From contig JAEUNM010000118.1 in assembly GCA_016791105.1 (NCBI GenBank), forward strand, positions 124,001-188,000: DNA of 64,000 nucleotides, written 5' to 3'. A program made the position numbers and the translations under genes. This document shows, one piece after another, positions 1 to 8,304 of this stretch; position 1 is the stretch's first letter, and each line of letters begins with the position of its first letter. The notes under the pieces are model-generated. The model searched no databases and was not told the DNA's origin. It saw only the letters and a program-made list of their open reading frames with translations. The stretch is from Rhodocyclaceae bacterium (GTDB taxonomy: Bacteria > Pseudomonadota > Gammaproteobacteria > Burkholderiales > Rhodocyclaceae).

Positions 1-2227
1 CCTGCCGGTCTTCCGCGAAGGCATTGGCCGACATGCCAAGTATCGGCAAGGTTTCGCGGCCCGTCAGCGCGCGTATGCGGCGCGTGGCTTCGATTCCGTC
101 CATGACCGGCATGCGCACGTCCATCAGCACGGCGTCGTAAGTTCCCGCCTCGACCCGTGCAATGGCTTCCACCCCATTTTCCGCGCAATCGACCGCCAGG
201 CCCAGCACGCCCAGTACCTCCAGCGCCACGACGCGGTTGACCGGCTCGTCCTCCACCAGCAACAAGCGCGGGCGGCGTTGGGCCAGTTCCGCCTCCGCAG
301 CGCCGGCATGCGTAACCGCCGCGTCCTGCTGCACGGCCACACCTGGCGCGAGGCGTACGTCGAACCAGAAGCGGTTGCCCTGCCCGGGCACGCAGTCGGC
401 CCCGGCACTGCCCCCCATCAAGACTGCCAGGCGACGCGAAATCACCAGACTGAGGCCTCTGCCGCCGTGGCTTTGCGCCAGTTCCGGGTTGCCCTGGGCG
501 AAGGCCTCCGCCAGACGCGCCATATCCGCTGGCGCAACGCTGCGGCCGCTATCCGCCACTTCAAAGCGCAGCAGTACCTGACCATCCTCTTGCGCCAGCA
601 GGCGCGCTGCCAGGCTGACCGGGCCCGGCTCGGCAAATTTCACGGCATTGGCGGTCAGATTGAGCAACGCTTGTGCGAGCCTTCGTCGATCGCCGTGCAG
701 TACTTCCGGCGCAGACGCATAGTCTGTAATGATCTCGATCTGGTTGGCCTCGGCCAGGGCGCGCAGTGCGGAGCGAACTTCGTTGAACAGCAGCGCGGTC
801 GGAAAATCTTCCATGTGCATTTCAAGGCAATTCGCCTCGATGCGCGCGAGATCCAGCACATCATTCACGATGCCCAGCACGTTGCGGCCGGAGTCGTCGA
901 TCTGGTCCGCCAGGATTTGCTGTTCAGCGCTCAAACCGCCGCGCGGCAGCAAATGCGTAAGACCGATGATGGCATTGAGCGGAGTCCGGATTTCGTGACT
1001 CATGGCGGCCAAGAAAGCGCATTTGGCCTGGTTTTCGGCTTCGGCCTTAAGCTTGGCCTGCAGGGCTTGTTCGAGCTGCAGGTGTTCCGTGCGGTCGCGC
1101 AGCCAGATGGTGGAAATGCCCGCCTCCCCTTCACCGCTGTGGGTGCAGGACATTTGCGCGAATAGCCGCCGGCCGTCCCGCCGCAACAGGTCGACGAGCA
1201 GGAAATCCTGGGCATTGTTCTGGGGCGTGGGCCAGGCGGCAGGTAGCAAGGCGTTCAACTGCAGGCCCAGCGCGTCCTCCGCGGAAAGCCCGAAAAGCTC
1301 GGCGGCCGCAGCGTTGAACAACACGATTTCGCCCCGCCTATCGACGCTGATGATGGCATCGGACGCCTGTTCGACGATTTCACTCACCCGTTCTTCGCTC
1401 AAGCGGCGCCAGTGCTCGCGCTCGGCACGCAATTGCTGGTCACTCTGGCGCTTCAAGCGCAACACCGTGCCTATACGCGCCTGCAACACCGCCGGCGAAT
1501 ACGGCTTGCTGATGAAATCCGTGCCGCCCGCGGCCAAGGCGCGCGCCTCGTGCTCGGGATCGGAATAGCGCGTCACGAATATCACCGGCACATGGGCGAA
1601 GTCGGCCTCCGCCTGCAAGCGCCGGCAAACTTCTATGCCGTCCATGCCCGGCATCTGGATGTCCAGCAGCACCAGATCGGGACGCCGTTCGAGCGCCAGC
1701 CGCAGGGCCTGTTCGCCGTTGGTGGCGAAGGTGAAACGCGCGTCCAGATTTTTCAGCGCGGCATATAGAACCTGGATGGAGGCCGTATCGTCGTCGACGA
1801 TCAATATGCTGGGCGCGCCGCCCGCCACCACGGCAGCCGCCGTGCTCTGCATGCGTCCCGCTGCGTTCAGCAAGGCGCGCACACGTTCCACCAAAGCTTC
1901 GCCGGCATAAGGTTTGCGCACGAAATCGGCCGCGCCCAGCGCACGCGCGGCGGCTTCGGTCGAAGCATCGTGAAAGGCGCTGGCGATGATGACCGGCACT
2001 TGTTGCAGGCGCCCATCCTGCTTGAACGCCTGGCACAAATCGAAGCCCGTCATGCCGGGCATTTCGGCATCCATGACTGCCGCATCGGGCACCTGTTCGC
2101 GCGCCACGCGCAAAGCTTCGCTACCCGAGCCGGCCACGCGCACCTCGCCCAGCACTGCCAGTTTTGCCGCCAGCGCGGCCGACGCGTAGGCATCGTCATC
2201 CACCACCAGCAATATTGGTTTTCGCAT
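1..2227 (-). CDS. Hybrid sensor histidine kinase, REC-REC-PAS-HisKA-HATPase-REC (3' end outside window)
   Basis: Reading the minus strand from the ATG at 2227 gives an open frame of 742 codons that leaves the window at base 1, so the C-terminus is missing. Two receiver domains come first: residues ~1-115 (starts MRKPILLVVDDDAY, phospho-acceptor in VMDAEMPG) and ~130-245 (LIVDDDTAS, LLDIQMPG). A PAS domain (~275-370) follows, then a HisKA domain with the H-box MSHEIRTPLNAIIG (His near 411), an HATPase domain, and a third receiver (LLVEDEPVNR, LMDVRMPVMDG) running to the edge. There is no membrane segment, so it should be cytoplasmic. A good ribosome site (GGAGAGG, about 6 nt before ATG) supports the start. 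The double N-terminal receiver suggests it integrates phosphoryl input from other kinases, possibly the neighbour 119 bp upstream; its signal and output are unknown. Confidence 0.9.
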   Translation of the reverse strand, partial: MRKPILLVVDDDAYASAALAAKLAVLGEVRVAGSGSEALRVAREQVPDAAVMDAEMPGMTGFDLCQAFKQDGRLQQVPVIIASAFHDASTEAAARALGAADFVRKPYAGEALVERVRALLNAAGRMQSTAAAVVAGGAPSILIVDDDTASIQVLYAALKNLDARFTFATNGEQALRLALERRPDLVLLDIQMPGMDGIEVCRRLQAEADFAHVPVIFVTRYSDPEHEARALAAGGTDFISKPYSPAVLQARIGTVLRLKRQSDQQLRAEREHWRRLSEERVSEIVEQASDAIISVDRRGEIVLFNAAAAELFGLSAEDALGLQLNALLPAAWPTPQNNAQDFLLVDLLRRDGRRLFAQMSCTHSGEGEAGISTIWLRDRTEHLQLEQALQAKLKAEAENQAKCAFLAAMSHEIRTPLNAIIGLTHLLPRGGLSAEQQILADQIDDSGRNVLGIVNDVLDLARIEANCLEMHMEDFPTALLFNEVRSALRALAEANQIEIITDYASAPEVLHGDRRRLAQALLNLTANAVKFAEPGPVSLAARLLAQEDGQVLLRFEVADSGRSVAPADMARLAEAFAQGNPELAQSHGGRGLSLVISRRLAVLMGGSAGADCVPGQGNRFWFDVRLAPGVAVQQDAAVTHAGAAEAELAQRRPRLLLVEDEPVNRVVALEVLGVLGLAVDCAENGVEAIARVEAGTYDAVLMDVRMPVMDGIEATRRIRALTGRETLPILGMSANAFAEDRQ

Positions 2228-2346
2228 TCAATCCTCTCCCAAAACGGCAGGGAACATTATCGGCAAGGCAGGTCGCGGCATTAGCCGCCGCCCCTTGCCT
2301 GCAAAAATTCGCGCTGCGAGGCCGGCCGGTGCAGTGAACAGCGCAT

Positions 2347-5300
2347 TCACTGCGCCGGGCACAATGCATCGAGCAAGCCTATCGCCCGGTCAAACTCGAG
2401 GTTTTCCATCGCACTGCGCAAGCGCTCGAATTGCCCTGCGCTACCCCGCGCGCCCAGTGCCGGCACCAGCAGTTCGAAACGCTCGATGGCAGCCAGATCG
2501 TGCGCCACCAGCAGTTTGCGCAAGTCGCGCAACGCCAGCGCATCGAGCGGCGGCGGCGCCGCTGGCGCGCCACTCGGCGCCAAGCGGGCAAGTGCGCACC
2601 GCAATTGTTCAAATTGCGGTGCCATGGCCGCCAGTTCGCCCGCCAAAGCGGCGGCTGCAGCTTCGCCATCTGCCCGCACCGCCGCCTCGGCGCGCTCGGC
2701 AATTTCCACCAGCCGGGTCGCGCCGACCGTCGCGCTGGTGCCCTGCAGTTTATGCAGGCGCAGGGCCAGGGCGGCACGTGCCGCGGCATCCGGCAAGCCG
2801 GATTGCTGACTTCCGAGATCCTGATAATCCTCGACCAGCCGGCGCAGCACGCGCCCGAACAGCGCCAGATCGCCGCCGGTACGCAACTTGGCCGCGGCGC
2901 CGTCCATGCCTTCCAGCTCCGGCCAGTCCGCGGCATGCACCGCCGGTTCCGAAGTGCGCGTTGCAAGCGCTACGGGCTGCCCGCGCGCATGTTCGACGTG
3001 GCGCCGCAGCACCCGTATCAGCCTGTTCGGATCGAGCGGCTTGCTGATGAAATCGTTCATGCCGGCATCGAAACAGCGCTGCCGCTCGGCCACCAGCGCG
3101 CCGGCGGTGAGCGCAATTACCGGCAGGCGCGCCAACGCCAGTTCTGCGCGCAGTTTGCGCGTCGTTTCCAGCCCATCCATTTGCGGCATCTGCACGTCCA
3201 TCAGCACAGCATCCACGGCCGTCGCGCCGCTGCGCAGACAGTCAATTACCTGAATGCCGTTGCTGCAGCACAGCACGCTAGCCCCCTGTTGTTCGAGGAT
3301 GCGTCGCGCGACTTCCAGATTGGCATCGCTATCGTCCGCCACCAGCACTTTCACGCCGGAAAGCCATAGCGCCGCTGCGCCATCGAGTTCCGTGGCGGCG
3401 AGCAAACGCTCGCGGCCGGCCTCGTTTTCGGCAAGGGCCGCATTGAGCGCATTGAATAGCGCGGAGGCGGAGAGCGGATGTTCCAGCGCGGCACCGGCCG
3501 GGCCGGGCAAGTTCGCCACATCGGCCGCAGCGTCCGCCGGCAGTACCGGCACCAGGGGTAGCCGGCGCCCACCCAGTACGGCAGCCAGAGCCACCGCCAG
3601 CGGCGTATCCGCCTCAGACTCGCCCAAGCCGGCATCGAGCAGCAATGCGTCGGGCAAATTTTGCTCCGCAACGCAGGCGCGCAGATGCGCCAGGAGGGCA
3701 CCCGCCGTCGCCTCCGCCTGGGCGCGCCAACCCAGCGCGCGCACCATGGACGTGAGCGTGGAGCGCAGTTCGTCGGTTGCGGCGGCGATCAGCACGCGCG
3801 GCGCTCCGTCGCCCGGCGGCCCCGCCGCGGGTGTGTCTTCCGGCACCTGCATGGGCAGCGACACGCGGAACTCGCTACCTTCGCCCGGTGCGCTCGTCAC
3901 GCTCACATTGCCGCCCAATAGCGCGGTCAGACGGCGCACGATGGACAGGCCCAGACCGGTGCCGCCAAAACGCCGCGTGGTCGAGGCGTCAGCCTGCATG
4001 AAGGGGGTGAATAGCCGCGCCTGGATTGCTTCGGAAATGCCTATACCGGTGTCGCGCACGGACCACACCAACTGCGCGCTCGCTTCGCTGCGCTCCGCCG
4101 CCGACACGCTCACGCGCACGCCGCCGCGCTCGGTGAATTTGATTGCGTTGCCCGCCAGATTGGACAGTATCTGGCGCAGCCGCAGCGCATCGCCATACAC
4201 CCGTGCCGGCACGCCCGGCTCAATATTCACGTCGAAATACAAGTCTTTGCGCTGCGCCTCCGGCAGCATGACGGCAGACAGTTCGCGCAGCAGCGCGGCA
4301 ACATCCACCGGCGCCATCTCCACGCGCATTTCGCCGGCCTCGATTTTCGACAGATCGAGTACGTCATTGACGATGCCCAGCAGCGTGCGCCCGGCAAGCT
4401 GGACTTTTGCCACATAGGATTGCTGCGTGGCGTCCAGACGCGAGCGCTCGAGCAAATGGGTCATGCCCAGCACGGCATTGAGCGGAGTGCGAATTTCGTG
4501 GCTCACATTGGCCAGAAATTCGCTCTTGGCGGCGCTCGCCGCCTCGGCCGCCACGCTCGCGTCGCGCAGCGCCTGCTCGATCGCCCGGCGGTCGCTTATG
4601 TCCTGCAAGGTACCGAACAGACGCAGCGGCTTGCCGTCTTCACATTCCGCCTCGCCCAGGGTGCGCACCCAGATGCGTTGCCCGGCGGCGGTATCGAAAG
4701 GCAATTCGAGATCCCAATTCTGTCCGGCGCTCTGTGCCAGCGCGACGGCCTGCGCAAACTGCGCGCGCGCCTCGGGCGCGTAATAGGACTCGGCCTCTTG
4801 CAAGCTCAGCTGACTGCCCGCCGGCAAACCGTGGATGCGGCAGGAGGCGGCCGACAGTTGCAACGGACTGCCGTCCAGTTCAAGCTGCCAGCCGCCCAGG
4901 CGGGCAATGCGCTCGGCCTGTTCCAGCACGTTCTGATATTCGGCGAGGCGGCGCTCGCCGGCTTTTGCGGCGCTGATGTCCAGGCTGGTGCCGTAAACCC
5001 AGACCGCCCGCCCGCTCGTGTCGCGCGAGGACACGCGGCCGCGCAACTGCATCCATACCCAGTGTCCGTCACGATGGCGCAGACGGCAGTCGGCCGCGAA
5101 AAAATCCGAACGGCCAGCCAGATGCTCACCCAACAGCGCCAGCATGTGTGCGCGATCTTCCGGGTGTTCGCGCTGCTCCAGTTGTTCCGCACCGACTTCG
5201 GCCCAAGCCGCCCCCGCATCGCCCAGCATTTCCGCCCAGCGCTCGTTGAAGCGCAGCGTGCCGTCGGTAATATTCCACTCCCAGGTGCCGGCCCCGGTTC

Positions 5301-7164
5301 CGCGCAGAATGTTGTCCAGCCGCTCGCGCTCGCGGGCCAGGGCGAGACGATTTTCCGTCAGTTCCGTCACATCATGTACCAGCACGTAAAAGCCGCGCAC
5401 CTGACCTTCCAGACTGTCCGGCAAGTAGTACGCCAGCGAGTGGCGCACCCCCTGACCGCCCGGCACCGGAATACTGCGCTCGAAAGTCTGCGCTTCGCCA
5501 CGCAGCGCACGCTCGATGAAAGGCAGATTGCGCGCATACAGATCTTCGCCCAGCAAGCTGCGTATGTGCCACCCCGGCAGGTTGGCGGGATCGACACCGA
5601 ACCAGGACGCATAAGCATGGTTGGCGAAGCGATTGATGAGCGCGGCATCCCAATAGCCCACCATGGCCGGAATGGCATCCAGCACGGTGCGCAGGTCGTG
5701 GCGCGAGCGTTCCAGTTCCGCCGTGCGTTCGGTGACCTGGCGCTCCAGCGTGGCAGCCAATTCCTGCAGGCGGCGCAGCGCGTCCTTGCGTACGGAAATG
5801 TCGCGGATGATATGCCCCGCGCCCGCGACCTGGCCATCCGCGCCCAGGACCGGAAATGCCGCGACCGAAACTTCCACCAAGCTGCCGTCGCTACGCTTTC
5901 GCTGCGTGTCGAAAGCAGGCGTGACCTGGCCCGCGCTGCTGCGGGCAAGCATGGCCTGCTCTTCTTCGGCGTGCTCCGGCGGCACCAGCAGGTCCACCAA
6001 TTCACGCCCGCGTACCTCGCCCTTCGTATAGCCGAAAATACGTGCGGCCGCCCGGTTCCAATCCAGGATGTGGCCACCCGCGTCGGTCATCACGATGGCG
6101 TCGCTCGAACTGCCGGCGAGGTTCGCCAGGCGCGCCTGTTCCGCCGACAGTTGGCGTGCATGTTCGCGCATTCCCAGCAACGTATACGTGAACAGCGCCA
6201 GCAAAAATGCCGGCACCAGTCCGGCGCCGAACACGCCGGCCGCTGCCGGCAGCGCCAGGGCATCGACAAAGGCAGGACGGGCACCGATTTCGATACGCCA
6301 GGTACGCCCAAACAGGCTGCGCTCGAAACGCGCCGTCAGCCCCCGCGCGGGCGGCATAGCATTTACGGGCGTGCCGTGTATCAGTTCGACCGCTGCGCCG
6401 TCGGCGCCTACGTCATAGACCGCCAGCGTAAATTCCCGCGCGTGGGCGTCGAAACTTTGCAAAACTTCGGTCATGGCGAGCGGCGCATAGGCCCACCCTA
6501 CCGTCGCCGCACGCCGCGCGGCCGGATCCTGCGGCGCGACGCCGTTTTCATACACCGGCAACAATAGCAGGAAGCCGCGCCCGGCGGCAGCGGCCTGCAC
6601 CAGTTCTATGGGTGCGGTGAGCGTCGCCCTGCCGCTACCCATGGCGGCATCGGCCGCCTCGCGGCGCCGCCGTTCCGACGCGATATCCAGCCCCAGCGCA
6701 GCGGCATTGGTTTCCGCCGGCTCGATGAACTCGATCAGATAGTGCTCGCCGACATGGTGAATCAACTCACGCGGCGCGAAATCCGGCATTCCATCGCGGC
6801 GCTGCGCCGCCACATAGGCGTCCAAGCCATGTTCGGGCACGCGGCGTATGAAGCCGAAGCCGCGCACACCGGGAAATTCCTGCGCGACGTCGCGCGAGGC
6901 GACATAGCGCCGAAACGCCTGCAGCCCGATGCGGTCCGGTCCGGCTGCGAGCACCGCGCCCCGCACCCCGCGCACGCCAAATTCGTAGGTGCGCACGCGT
7001 TCGAGCAACTGATCCGAAAGCGCGACGGCCGCACGCTCGAAGCGCTCGCGCGCGCGACCGATGTTTTCGCGTTCGATCTGGCGCGCGACCAGCGCTGCCA
7101 TCAACAAGCCCACACCGAATGCTGCGAATGCCGCGAGCAGCCGGCGACCTGGCCGCAAGCTCAT
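2347..7164 (-). CDS. CHASE-domain multi-PAS hybrid histidine kinase with Hpt domain
   Basis: A 1,605-residue membrane sensor kinase. Order seen: transmembrane helix (~8-27); periplasmic CHASE-type sensor (conserved region around HYLIEFIEP and the following ALGLDIASE); second helix (segment GLVPAFLLALFTYTLLG); four PAS/PAC units; HisKA with H-box VSHEIRTPLNAVLG; HATPase (G-boxes DTGIGI and FGGTGLGLS); a degenerate receiver (RVLIAAATDE, acidic pocket lost); a normal receiver (KVLVADDSD, LMDVQMPQMDG); and a C-terminal Hpt domain (LHKLQGTSATVGA, His is the acceptor). The open frame extends 68 codons further upstream, but that part is Arg-rich and unlike a signal anchor; the ATG at 7164 (MSLRPGRRLLAAF) directly precedes the first helix and is preferred, though its ribosome site is weak. 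It carries all modules of a His-Asp-His relay and probably works with the kinase gene downstream. Confidence 0.9.
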   Translation of the reverse strand: MSLRPGRRLLAAFAAFGVGLLMAALVARQIERENIGRARERFERAAVALSDQLLERVRTYEFGVRGVRGAVLAAGPDRIGLQAFRRYVASRDVAQEFPGVRGFGFIRRVPEHGLDAYVAAQRRDGMPDFAPRELIHHVGEHYLIEFIEPAETNAAALGLDIASERRRREAADAAMGSGRATLTAPIELVQAAAAGRGFLLLLPVYENGVAPQDPAARRAATVGWAYAPLAMTEVLQSFDAHAREFTLAVYDVGADGAAVELIHGTPVNAMPPARGLTARFERSLFGRTWRIEIGARPAFVDALALPAAAGVFGAGLVPAFLLALFTYTLLGMREHARQLSAEQARLANLAGSSSDAIVMTDAGGHILDWNRAAARIFGYTKGEVRGRELVDLLVPPEHAEEEQAMLARSSAGQVTPAFDTQRKRSDGSLVEVSVAAFPVLGADGQVAGAGHIIRDISVRKDALRRLQELAATLERQVTERTAELERSRHDLRTVLDAIPAMVGYWDAALINRFANHAYASWFGVDPANLPGWHIRSLLGEDLYARNLPFIERALRGEAQTFERSIPVPGGQGVRHSLAYYLPDSLEGQVRGFYVLVHDVTELTENRLALARERERLDNILRGTGAGTWEWNITDGTLRFNERWAEMLGDAGAAWAEVGAEQLEQREHPEDRAHMLALLGEHLAGRSDFFAADCRLRHRDGHWVWMQLRGRVSSRDTSGRAVWVYGTSLDISAAKAGERRLAEYQNVLEQAERIARLGGWQLELDGSPLQLSAASCRIHGLPAGSQLSLQEAESYYAPEARAQFAQAVALAQSAGQNWDLELPFDTAAGQRIWVRTLGEAECEDGKPLRLFGTLQDISDRRAIEQALRDASVAAEAASAAKSEFLANVSHEIRTPLNAVLGMTHLLERSRLDATQQSYVAKVQLAGRTLLGIVNDVLDLSKIEAGEMRVEMAPVDVAALLRELSAVMLPEAQRKDLYFDVNIEPGVPARVYGDALRLRQILSNLAGNAIKFTERGGVRVSVSAAERSEASAQLVWSVRDTGIGISEAIQARLFTPFMQADASTTRRFGGTGLGLSIVRRLTALLGGNVSVTSAPGEGSEFRVSLPMQVPEDTPAAGPPGDGAPRVLIAAATDELRSTLTSMVRALGWRAQAEATAGALLAHLRACVAEQNLPDALLLDAGLGESEADTPLAVALAAVLGGRRLPLVPVLPADAAADVANLPGPAGAALEHPLSASALFNALNAALAENEAGRERLLAATELDGAAALWLSGVKVLVADDSDANLEVARRILEQQGASVLCCSNGIQVIDCLRSGATAVDAVLMDVQMPQMDGLETTRKLRAELALARLPVIALTAGALVAERQRCFDAGMNDFISKPLDPNRLIRVLRRHVEHARGQPVALATRTSEPAVHAADWPELEGMDGAAAKLRTGGDLALFGRVLRRLVEDYQDLGSQQSGLPDAAARAALALRLHKLQGTSATVGATRLVEIAERAEAAVRADGEAAAAALAGELAAMAPQFEQLRCALARLAPSGAPAAPPPLDALALRDLRKLLVAHDLAAIERFELLVPALGARGSAGQFERLRSAMENLEFDRAIGLLDALCPAQ

Positions 7165-7255
7165 GCGCAAGCACCGTAAGCGCGCGCCAGCCCGGACGCG
7201 GGCAAACCTGCTCTTAATGCGCGCATGCCGCTTGCGGACTGGGATGTGGAACTTG

Positions 7256-7402
7256 CTACGCCGTCCATACGGTGCCCCATGGGTCGTGGACCAAGGCATG
7301 CCACCGCGCCTCACCGCGCGGCTCGCACACGAACCCGATCCAGCCATCATGGCCCGCACCGGGCGCAACGATGGGCAGAACAGGGGCGCTTTCGACGCTC
7401 AT
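7256..7402 (-). CDS. Possible 48-residue small protein
   Basis: A short frame from ATG to TAG lies between HU and the CHASE kinase. Its product (begins MSVESAPVLPIVAPG, ends ALVHDPWGTVWTA) has an ordinary-looking composition, with four Trp and few Arg, unlike the Arg-rich translations of the other frames here. There is no convincing ribosome site, no signal peptide and no family I recognise. The ending has a faint resemblance to the DPFG-type tail of glyoxalase-fold proteins, so it could also be a degraded remnant. It overlaps only the rejected N-terminal extension of the kinase frame. Confidence 0.25.
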   Translation of the reverse strand: MSVESAPVLPIVAPGAGHDGWIGFVCEPRGEARWHALVHDPWGTVWTA

Positions 7403-7586
7403 TTAAGGGGGTTGCGGGCGCACAATTTCCCGCTCGCTGGGATTTGCAGGTCGCGCCGGGCAGGCGCAGCGGGCGCCTGCTACCTGCGCGAACGGCATGC
7501 CGACGCAGCATGCAGCGCACCCGCCGTAGCACGCGCGCACAGCTTGGCTGCGCGCGGCAGGCGGCTAGCGCTTCAGTGGATTTGGA

Positions 7587-7865
7587 TTACTTGCCGGAAA
7601 CGGCGGACTTGAACGATGCGCCGGGGGAAAATTTGGGAACGGTGGTCGCCGGGATGGGGATTTTCTCGCCGGTCTTGGGGTTCTTGCCCTCGCGCGCAGC
7701 ACGCGCCGTCGCCTTGAAGGTGCCGAAACCGGTCAGGGACACACTGTCACCTGTGGCAACGGCCTCGGTAATCGCTTTCAAAACGGCATCCAGGGCACGG
7801 CCGGCCTGAACTTTGGTCAGATCGGAATCGGCCGCAACGGCAGCAATCAGGTCACTTTTGTTCAT
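7587..7865 (-). CDS. HU-family DNA-binding protein
   Basis: A 92-residue histone-like protein (starts MNKSDLIAAVAADSDLTK) of normal HU length. The N-terminal helical dimerisation region is followed by the signature SLTGFGTFKATARAAREGKN and the arm region NPKTGEKIPIPA, which inserts in the minor groove of bent DNA. It should act in nucleoid compaction and as an architectural helper for replication, recombination and some promoters. The start at 7865 is fixed by a strong ribosome site, AAGGAGG, six bases before ATG; a TTG codon directly upstream is in frame but less likely. It is transcribed away from mfd as a single gene. Confidence 0.97.
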   Translation of the reverse strand: MNKSDLIAAVAADSDLTKVQAGRALDAVLKAITEAVATGDSVSLTGFGTFKATARAAREGKNPKTGEKIPIPATTVPKFSPGASFKSAVSGK

Positions 7866-8304
7866 CAATTACCTCCTTGAAAAATTGGAAAAACCGCACC
7901 GCCTGGGAAATTTCCGCGGCGGCACGCCCTGCCCGGCAACTCGACAACGAAAGCGCATGGTGCCCGCAAGCGGCACGGCGAAACGCGGTTCGACACATCC
8001 GGAAACACTAAACGCCACAAAATCGGCCGCGTACCGGCCAAGCACATTGCATGAACAGCGCAACGCGCGCTGCAAAATGGTGCGGCGCTTGCTGCGTCGG
8101 GTGCGTGCGTTCCTGGGCAAGGGGCGCGTAGCCTACCACGCTGGAACCGCCCTGCGGAACAGATTCGGTACAGTTACGGCGCCACTAATCCAACAAGGAT
8201 CACGAATTCATGCTTGCCGCGACGCCACGCGCGGCACGGCCGAGCCGCCACGGCAGCGGCCCGATTCCTGGATAATCGCGCCTTTTGCGCAACACGATCG
8301 CGCG
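7866..8304. other. Divergent intergenic region between HU and mfd
   Basis: About 440 bases without a gene. The mfd frame is open through it, but those upstream codons do not look like Mfd sequence. The region must hold the promoters of the divergent HU and mfd genes; I see the HU ribosome site at its left end but no convincing -35/-10 pair on either strand. Confidence 0.6.

Noticed and set aside
278..1165. Long plus-strand open frame opposite the first kinase
   Set aside because: It lies antisense to a kinase with clear domain motifs; the GC-rich codon bias opens the opposite frames and the translation has no recognisable family.
4420..6567. 715-codon plus-strand open frame opposite the CHASE kinase
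   Set aside because: Arg/Gln-rich shadow of a real multi-domain kinase; no start context or homology.
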